From Candidatus Kuenenbacteria bacterium CG10_big_fil_rev_8_21_14_0_10_36_11 (GTDB taxonomy: Bacteria; Patescibacteriota; Patescibacteriia; UBA2196), in NCBI GenBank assembly GCA_002778535.1, contig PFBP01000020.1, positions 1,289-11,311 on the forward strand: a DNA stretch of 10,023 nucleotides. Reading direction: 5' to 3'. The notes under the pieces are model-generated. The model was not told where the DNA came from. It saw only the letters and a program-made list of their open reading frames with translations, and ran no database searches. Of the stretch, positions 6,427-10,023 are shown one piece after another (the stretch's first letter is position 1; every line of letters begins with the position of its first letter). A program made the translations under genes and the position numbers.

Positions 6427-7434
6427 ATGTCCCACCTCTTTCCTTCTGGCCAGCCCAATGTTTTAATCACTGGCGGCGCCGGCTTTATTGGCTCGCACTT
6501 AGCCAGTGTTTTAGTGGAAAAAAATAATCATGTCATTGCCATAGACAATTTTATTACTGGTTCAGAAAAAAATATTGATCTTTTATTGCAAGACCCGAAT
6601 TTTGAATTCATCCGCCATGATATGACTGAGCCCCTGGATTTTGCCAAATTTCCAGAACTGAAAAAATTTAAAATTGAACTGCAGGGCGTGCAGGAAATTT
6701 ATCATCTGGCCTGTCCTACTTCGCCCAGAGAATATAATAAATTTCCTTTAGAAACTCTGAAAGCTAATTCTCATGCCACCCTGAATGCTTTGGAAATTGC
6801 CAGGCAGTATAAAGCTAAATTTTTATTTCTCTCATCATCATCTGTTTATGGCGAAACAGATGAACAGCCAATCAAAGAAGATAATCATGGGAATGTGAAT
6901 CCAATCGGTCCAAGATCTTGCTATAATGAAGGCAAAAGATTTGCCGAAAGCCTGGTTATGAATTATCATCTTGTTCATAACTTAAACACAAAAATCGCAC
7001 GTGTCTTTAATACTTTTGGCCCTAAAATGAAATTAGATGACGGCCGCATGATTCCTGAATTGATTTTGTCAGCGTTAAATAATAAGCCCCTGGTAATTTA
7101 TGGCACTGAGGAAGACTCTGGCAGTTATTGTTATATTGATGATGCTTTAGAAGCGCTTATGAGACTTATTAAAAGCGACATTAACACCCCTGTTAACATT
7201 GGCTCAATTCATGAAGTGCGTTTAATTGAAGTGGCTAAATTGATAATTGCTTTGACTGGCTCTGATTCTAAAATCAAATTTGAGCCGCCTTTGCCATATT
7301 CTGCCAAACAGCTTATTCCTGACATTTCTTTAGCCAAAGAACAGCTTGACTGGTTTCCGATTGTTTCACTTGAAGATGGTTTGCAAAAAACAATTGAGGA
7401 TTTGAAAGTTAATGCTGGGGAGTATAAGGTATAG
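6427..7434 (+). CDS. UXS-like NAD-dependent nucleotide-sugar epimerase/dehydratase (extended SDR)
   Basis: A 335-residue extended short-chain dehydrogenase/reductase that should act on a nucleotide sugar in the cytoplasm. The NAD-binding glycine motif GGAGFIG is at 16-22, and the catalytic YxxxK is Y166/K170 in RSCYNEGKR. Overall it most resembles UDP-glucuronate decarboxylase (UXS): HLACPTSP (93-100), GNVNPIGPRSCYNEGKR (155-171), ARVFNTFGPKM (191-201) and DDGRMIP (204-210) all match that family closely. However, two residues considered diagnostic for decarboxylation appear absent. The Glu of the STSEVYG motif is Ser here (SSSSVYG, S139), and the Arg of the TRSF motif is Gly (SGSY, G232). It may therefore be an epimerase or dehydratase that derives from UXS. 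The start at 6427 is chosen because the glycine motif follows at the normal distance; no ribosome-binding site is visible. It probably supplies sugar donors to the glycan made by its neighbours. Confidence 0.88.
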   Translation: MSHLFPSGQPNVLITGGAGFIGSHLASVLVEKNNHVIAIDNFITGSEKNIDLLLQDPNFEFIRHDMTEPLDFAKFPELKKFKIELQGVQEIYHLACPTSPREYNKFPLETLKANSHATLNALEIARQYKAKFLFLSSSSVYGETDEQPIKEDNHGNVNPIGPRSCYNEGKRFAESLVMNYHLVHNLNTKIARVFNTFGPKMKLDDGRMIPELILSALNNKPLVIYGTEEDSGSYCYIDDALEALMRLIKSDINTPVNIGSIHEVRLIEVAKLIIALTGSDSKIKFEPPLPYSAKQLIPDISLAKEQLDWFPIVSLEDGLQKTIEDLKVNAGEYKV

Positions 7435-7455
7435 TTTTTGTCCCCTCCTTTTAAA

Positions 7456-7510
7456 GTTCGATCTGCCTGTGGCAGATCGAACGGGCGGATTGATGAGCGA
7501 AGCGAATCAA
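7456..7510. repeat. Palindromic repeat element downstream of the SDR gene
   Basis: GTTCGATCTGCC (7456-7467) and GGCAGATCGAAC (7471-7482) form a perfect 12-bp hairpin with a 3-base loop. GGGCGGATTGATGAGCGAAG and a matching AATC arm follow, containing the GAGCGAAGCGAA string common in dispersed bacterial REP-like sequences. It is more GC-rich than its context. No T-run follows the 12-bp stem, so it is not a standard terminator, although it could stabilise the 3' end of the upstream mRNA. The remaining bases up to 7574 show nothing I can identify. Confidence 0.55.
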
Positions 7511-7574
7511 GACAGGGTGGTTAATGATTTACATTATAATAATTCTTTTCCTTAATCTTAGCCAAGAAATGAAC

Positions 7575-7583
7575 TTATCCACA
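7575..7583 (+). promoter_or_regulatory. Single consensus DnaA-box sequence
   Basis: TTATCCACA is a perfect match to the DnaA box consensus and lies 9 bases upstream of the -35 box of the RNA promoter. It is alone: no second box or AT-rich unwinding array was seen nearby, so it is not evidence of an origin. It could regulate the promoter or be coincidental. Confidence 0.3.
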
Positions 7584-7592
7584 ATTAAGCCC

Positions 7593-7621
7593 TTGACAAA
7601 GTTTTTAATCAATGCTATACT
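7593..7621 (+). promoter_or_regulatory. Strong sigma70-type promoter of the structured RNA
   Basis: TTGACA (7593-7598), a 17-bp spacer, and TATACT (7616-7621): the -35 is a perfect consensus and the -10 has one mismatch. Initiation is expected at about 7627-7629, which coincides with the first base of the first hairpin (7628-7650). No reading frame with a ribosome-binding site follows, so the promoter most likely drives a non-coding transcript. Confidence 0.85.
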
Positions 7622-7710
7622 GACTTATTCAGAAAATAAACATTTCTGAAAAGCACATTACAATTAAATTAAAAATGCTGACAGTTAGCTTATTATGTCT
7701 TTTTCCTTTT

Positions 7711-7761
7711 TGTCATCCCGAGCCCTGATATAAAATTGGGGTAAACTCTGCCGAGGGATCT
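7711..7761. repeat. Dispersed TGTCATCCCGAG...GAGGGATCT repeat inside the RNA
   Basis: The sequence opens with TGTCATCCCGAGC and closes with CCGAGGGATCT, the two ends of a repeat type widespread in bacterial genomes. ATCCC (7715-7719) pairs with GGGAT (7755-7759), GAG with CTC (7746-7748), and CCC (7723-7725) with GGG (7738-7740), giving a bulged hairpin. It lies in the 5' third of the structured RNA and may be a later insertion. Confidence 0.45.
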
Positions 7762-8482
7762 AAAAGATATAGCAAGCTAGCTGCGCAGCAAAGCACGGTG
7801 TGAAGGTGGGCAAATTCGATGATCAAACGAAGGCCCCCAAGTTGCAAATTCTAGGGTACCGCATATAGCCCCCTTCACACCAATATTTTACAGGCAAGGA
7901 CATGAGCACATCGTCTCGTGCTTAATGAAACGCAGACATTAGTATAAGTCTGCTCGATCATGTCCACAAAGCAAGGAGTCGACCTTGCACGCACCATCAA
8001 GGCGAGCTTTATATGTTCTGGCCAAATATAATCAATTAAAGCTCGCCAATTTTTCCGAGCTGAGAAATTAAAATTTGTCAGTTCAGAAAAAATTATAATA
8101 TCCGCGATCTTTCAAAATTTCTATATTTATCACGAGAAGAGATAAATAATTAAATAATATTTTATAATTATTTTATTTTCAAAAATCTCTTCTCTAATCA
8201 AGAAGATTTTTTTATCTTTCAAAAGTTGATGTTTGGGAGGCTCCTTTGGTGAGTTCTATCCAAGCATTAACTTTTGGGTGATGAAACACTTTTTTCACAA
8301 AAATGGGGATTAGCCGCAATTTAGAAAAGGACTAATTTGGTCTCACTGAATTAAATCCTTGGATAAATTGCATGGCTGGCGGATATTTTTTTATCCAATG
8401 CCAGCTAATCTATTGAGCATGGGTTATCTTGGCGCGATTTCTCTAGGCGCGTCAAAGCTATTCCCCAGCTTTGTGGAAAAAA

Positions 8483-8525
8483 TGACATCCTTGATAGGAT
8501 GTCATCCTGACGAAAGTCAGGATCT
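8483..8525. repeat. Dispersed GTCATCCTGACGAAAGTCAGGATCT repeat unit with adjoining hairpin
   Basis: TGACATCCT (8483-8491) pairs with AGGATGTCA (8496-8504), and immediately after it ATCCTGAC (8504-8511) pairs with GTCAGGAT (8516-8523) around a GAAA loop. The second hairpin is a standard dispersed bacterial repeat; when translated it gives the CHPDESQDL peptide often seen in spurious reading frames. In the RNA it would present a GNRA tetraloop on a stem of about 7-8 bp. Confidence 0.6.
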
Positions 8526-8704
8526 CATGATTAAATTTTTAGACAAAATTTAAGTAAATCTTTTGGCGCCAGAAAGCTGCCTGTCAAATCTAAACTTTAA
8601 AGACAAAAATCTCTCTTCTCAAAATGTCTTGATAACTATCAAGGCAATCGTCTTCAAGGTTTATGACCGGCAGCTTTTTGGTTTGCAAACTTGCATACTA
8701 AATA

Positions 8705-8756
8705 AAAAACCCTTCTCAAAATTATGATGTGGACATGAGAAGGGTTTTTCTTTTTT
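8705..8756. terminator. Strong bidirectional intrinsic terminator
   Basis: AAAAACCCTTCTCA (8705-8718) and TGAGAAGGGTTTTT (8736-8749) form a perfect 14-bp stem with a 17-base loop, and T-rich sequence runs to 8756. On the minus strand the same stem is followed by a T-run, so it can also end the leftward operon whose last gene stops at 8782. The loop contains 8728-8738, which is perfectly complementary to 7958-7968 in the body of the RNA. Confidence 0.9.
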
Positions 8757-8781
8757 AAAACCCGTTATGTTGGTTACTGCG

Positions 8782-9093
8782 TTAATCGTTTTCATGATTG
8801 TCTCCGTGAAAGTCTTTGCGTGTTAACTGGAGAATGTCGGTGGGTTGGTCACTGGTTCCTATTGTGGCAGTGATGGTGTCGCCGCTTTGTTCCAACTGAT
8901 AAAGCGTACCCCAATACATAAAATGGCGAGTTATTAATTTTATTTTTTGTGGCAATTTTTCTAAAGCCAACAATTCCTGCCAGGACTTAATCTCTCGCGG
9001 CATTTTAATTTTCTTTCTCTTGCCTAATGGTTTATAAAGTACAGCCAAAAGAGCGGCAACTTGACGCGCGGGCGGTGGTTTTTGTGTCAGCAT
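8782..9093 (-). CDS. Hypothetical protein, 103 residues, in an operon with prmC
   Basis: I do not recognise this family. The start is the ATG at 9093-9091: an excellent ribosome-binding site (AAAGGAGGT, 9109-9101) lies 7-8 bases upstream. An in-frame GTG at 9102 would overlap that site and is rejected. The peptide begins MLTQKPPPARQVAALLAVLY and has a basic patch (KPLGKRKKIK, residues 21-30). A likely helical stretch SWQELLALEKLP and a strand-rich part (about 54-90: HFMYWGTLYQLEQSGDTITATIG) follow. The tail is rich in Asp, Asn and His (DFHGDNHEND). No signal peptide or membrane helix is visible, so it is probably cytoplasmic. It follows prmC by 26 bases on the same strand and is read towards the terminator at 8705-8756. 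The clean start signal, convergent terminator and operon position support it as a real gene. The basic patch could suggest nucleic-acid or ribosome contact, but that is speculation. Confidence 0.75.
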   Translation of the reverse strand: MLTQKPPPARQVAALLAVLYKPLGKRKKIKMPREIKSWQELLALEKLPQKIKLITRHFMYWGTLYQLEQSGDTITATIGTSDQPTDILQLTRKDFHGDNHEND

Positions 9094-9100
9094 TGTTCTC

Positions 9101-9109
9101 ACCTCCTTT
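9101..9109 (-). promoter_or_regulatory. Ribosome-binding site that fixes the 103-residue protein start
   Basis: On the minus strand AAAGGAGGT occupies 9109-9101, a near-perfect anti-16S match 7-8 bases before the ATG at 9093. It lies in the 26-base gap after the prmC stop codon. It is the best ribosome-binding site in the window and contrasts with the 389-7434 genes, which have none visible. Confidence 0.85.
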
Positions 9110-9119
9110 CTAAATTGAG

Positions 9120-10023
9120 TTAATGCTTTTGATTTAATTTTATAACAATCAAACGATTAAGTCCAGCCAAGTCTTTTTTAAATTCAATTTTTGCTATTGG
9201 CAAATGTTTTTTTATTAAAAATCTCATTTGATTTTTTTGCGATGGATCAATTTCAAGAAATAAAGTAATGGGTAATGAGTAATAAGTAATGCGAGATTGG
9301 ATTTGTTTCAACAACTGGCAATAATATTTTAAACCGTCTTTTCCCGCTATCAAAGCGCTCTTAGGTTCATATTTTAAATTATTATAATTTTGACGATAAA
9401 TTTTTTTAGATAGGTAAGGGAGGTTCGCTGTAATAATTAAATGTGTATTATTTCCTTGTAGGGGCAATTCATGAATTGCCCCTACAATACACAAAATATT
9501 TTTTAGCAAATTACTTTTAATAAACTTAATTTTATTATTAACTTTATGTAATTTGGCATTGCGGCAAGCGATCAGCAAAACTTTTTTTGAAATATCCAAT
9601 CCAATTATTCTTAAATCTTCCTGGATTCCCGCTTGTGCGGGAATGACAGAATAAAAAATTTTCACCAAACAAATCGGAATACAGCCACTACCTGTTCCCA
9701 CATCAATTAAAGTAAAATTTTTTATTTTATCATTCTTAATTTGTTTTAAAACTTCTTCAACCATAAGTTCAGTTTCAGGGCGAGGGATGAGAGTGTCTTT
9801 ATTGACCAAAAAATTTAAGCCGTAAAATTCTTTGTGGCCAGTGAGATAAGCGATGGGCATGCCTTTGGCACACTGATTAATTAATTTTCTAAATTTTGTT
9901 AATTGCTGGCTGTTAATTATTTTTTCAGGATGCGCATAAATAAATTCTTTTGGTTTTTTTAATATCCAAGATAACAAAATTTCCGCGTCTAAAACAGCGG
10001 AATTTATTTTTATTTTTTTTAAT
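9120..10023 (-). CDS. prmC: Release factor glutamine methyltransferase PrmC (5' end beyond window)
   Basis: PrmC (HemK) methylates the glutamine of the GGQ motif in peptide chain release factors, using S-adenosylmethionine. The frame is open to the right edge; 300 codons are visible and the true start lies outside. A TTG at 9977 could pass for a start, but upstream codons encode NSAVLDAEILLSW, the family's conserved N-terminal helix, so the gene continues. Visible motifs (numbering from the edge) are YAHPE (29-33), the family's IPRPETE (79-85), SAM-binding DVGTGSGCIPI (107-117), GLDIS (141-145) and NLPY (200-203), which corresponds to the NPPY glutamine-binding motif with Pro replaced by Leu. 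Three segments are unlike normal PrmC and derive from DNA repeats: VIPAQAGIQ (126-134), VGAIHELPLQ (180-189) and ITYYSLPIT (245-253). The first two fall in loops between core strands; the third replaces the usual PGG turn before LEID. The enzyme could still fold. It is followed after 26 bases by the 103-residue protein gene. Confidence 0.92.
   Translation of the reverse strand, partial: LKKIKINSAVLDAEILLSWILKKPKEFIYAHPEKIINSQQLTKFRKLINQCAKGMPIAYLTGHKEFYGLNFLVNKDTLIPRPETELMVEEVLKQIKNDKIKNFTLIDVGTGSGCIPICLVKIFYSVIPAQAGIQEDLRIIGLDISKKVLLIACRNAKLHKVNNKIKFIKSNLLKNILCIVGAIHELPLQGNNTHLIITANLPYLSKKIYRQNYNNLKYEPKSALIAGKDGLKYYCQLLKQIQSRITYYSLPITLFLEIDPSQKNQMRFLIKKHLPIAKIEFKKDLAGLNRLIVIKLNQKH
9265..9292. 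repeat. Heptameric tandem repeat inside prmC
   Basis: Four 7-bp units of the form GTAAT(G/A)N stand head to tail with no gap. On the coding strand they read as ITYYSLPIT, just before the LEID strand. Heptamer arrays of this kind (ATTACTCATTACCC-like) are known as short tandem repeats in several bacterial groups. Confidence 0.65.
9456..9487. repeat. Perfect 32-bp palindrome inside prmC
   Basis: The sequence from TTGTAGGGGCAATT to AATTGCCCCTACAA is a perfect palindrome centred on CATG. It is a widespread dispersed repeat, translated here as VGAIHELPLQ. Being palindromic with this reading frame open, it gives the same peptide in either orientation. It lies just upstream of the NLPY motif. Confidence 0.8.
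9621..9650. repeat. Dispersed ATTCCCGC-GCGGGAAT repeat inside prmC
   Basis: ATTCCCGC (9625-9632), a TTGT loop and GCGGGAAT (9637-9644) form a perfect 8-bp hairpin, flanked by CTGG and GACAG. This is the common bacterial repeat that encodes VIPAQAGIQ when read through. It sits in frame between the SAM-binding loop and the GLDIS strand. Confidence 0.8.

Larger units (their letters stand above)
7628..8756 (+). ncRNA. Large highly structured non-coding RNA, about 1.13 kb, unrecognised family
   Basis: A strong promoter and a strong intrinsic terminator bracket a region without a credible gene but with many compatible helices. Pairings read by eye are: 7628-7635/7643-7650 (5'-end hairpin); 7797-7806 plus 7808-7811 with 7868-7871 plus 7872-7881 (14 bp, one bulge); 7898-7905/7958-7965 enclosing 7906-7909/7918-7921 and 7932-7937/7948-7953; 7971-7976/7983-7988; 8001-8011/8037-8047; 8057-8063/8078-8084; 8134-8143/8185-8194 extended by 8145-8152/8165-8172; 8221-8231/8260-8275; 8308-8314/8404-8410 closing a three-way junction with 8316-8323/8364-8371 and 8378-8385/8392-8402; 8453-8459/8467-8473; 8483-8491/8496-8504; 8505-8511/8516-8522 with a GAAA loop; 8573-8581/8669-8677 enclosing 8592-8597/8657-8662 and 8600-8605/8625-8630. 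I see no RNase P, tmRNA, SRP RNA or group II domain V hallmarks. Size recalls ornate RNAs such as OLE, ROOL or GOLLD, but I cannot match it to any of them. Confidence 0.7.

Noticed and set aside
7456..7482. GTTCGATC as a tRNA T-arm
   Set aside because: The arm is a 12-bp perfect hairpin with a 3-base loop; no acceptor, anticodon or D arm is present.
7575..7583. Replication origin marked by a DnaA box
   Set aside because: Only one box was found, with no box cluster, no unwinding element and no dnaA or dnaN gene.
7675..7728. 17-codon reading frame MLTVSLLCLFPFCHPEP near the 5' end of the RNA, possible leader peptide
   Set aside because: No ribosome-binding site precedes it and its end is encoded by a dispersed repeat; too short to support.
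7797..7881. GUGUG-like 5' end of a group II intron
   Set aside because: GTGTG occurs inside a 14-bp helix, and no domain V with the AGC triad and no reverse transcriptase were found.
8359..8553. 64-codon reading frame with TTG start inside the structured RNA
   Set aside because: It has no ribosome-binding site, overlaps several perfect helices, and its C-terminal part (CHPDESQDL) is the translation of a dispersed repeat.
7628..8756. RNase P RNA, tmRNA or SRP RNA
   Set aside because: No GAGGAAAGTCC or ACAGAA core, no tRNA-like end with CCA, and no GGAAGCAGC-type apical loop could be found on the plus strand.
9120..9977. prmC starting at the TTG at 9977
   Set aside because: Upstream codons to the window edge stay open and encode the conserved LDAE-type N-terminal helix, so the gene begins outside the window.

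Overview
The window is AT-rich bacterial DNA. It uses TGA as an ordinary stop codon, has short intergenic gaps, likely leaderless genes and many small dispersed palindromic repeats. This combination, with a surface-polysaccharide locus and an FG-GAP-repeat subtilase, suggests a small-genome uncultured lineage of the Patescibacteria/Candidate Phyla Radiation type. That assignment is an inference from style and gene content; no rRNA or other phylogenetic marker is present.

Layout. Bases 1-103 hold the start of a leftward gene for a small membrane-anchored protein, cut by the window edge, with its promoter at 157-185. Bases 186-388 are repeat-rich and non-coding. Bases 389-7434 form a cell-surface polysaccharide and secretion locus. 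A leftward membrane phosphoglycosyl transferase (389-1768) diverges from a rightward run of three genes: an O-antigen-ligase/polymerase-like protein with a TPR tail (1841-4060), a secreted subtilisin-like protease with a C-terminal FG-GAP/VCBS-like repeat domain (4077-6302), and a UXS-like SDR nucleotide-sugar enzyme (6427-7434). The two divergent promoters lie back to back at 1775-1833, and each -10 box sits exactly where transcription would begin at the ATG. The likely scheme is that the SDR enzyme supplies a nucleotide sugar, the transferase loads the first sugar phosphate on a polyprenyl carrier, and the Wzy/WaaL-like protein polymerises or ligates the glycan outside the membrane.

Bases 7435-8760 contain no credible gene. 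They do hold a near-consensus sigma70 promoter (7593-7621), a dense series of nested, mutually compatible hairpins (7628-8677) and a strong intrinsic terminator (8705-8756). Together these define an apparently independent, highly structured non-coding RNA of about 1.13 kb that matches no family I can recognise. It is the most interesting element in the window.

Bases 8782-10023 hold a leftward pair: prmC (release-factor glutamine methyltransferase, 5' end beyond the right edge) followed by a 103-residue protein of unknown function. prmC has absorbed three unrelated repeat elements in frame. The terminator at 8705-8756 is symmetrical and probably ends both the RNA and this operon.
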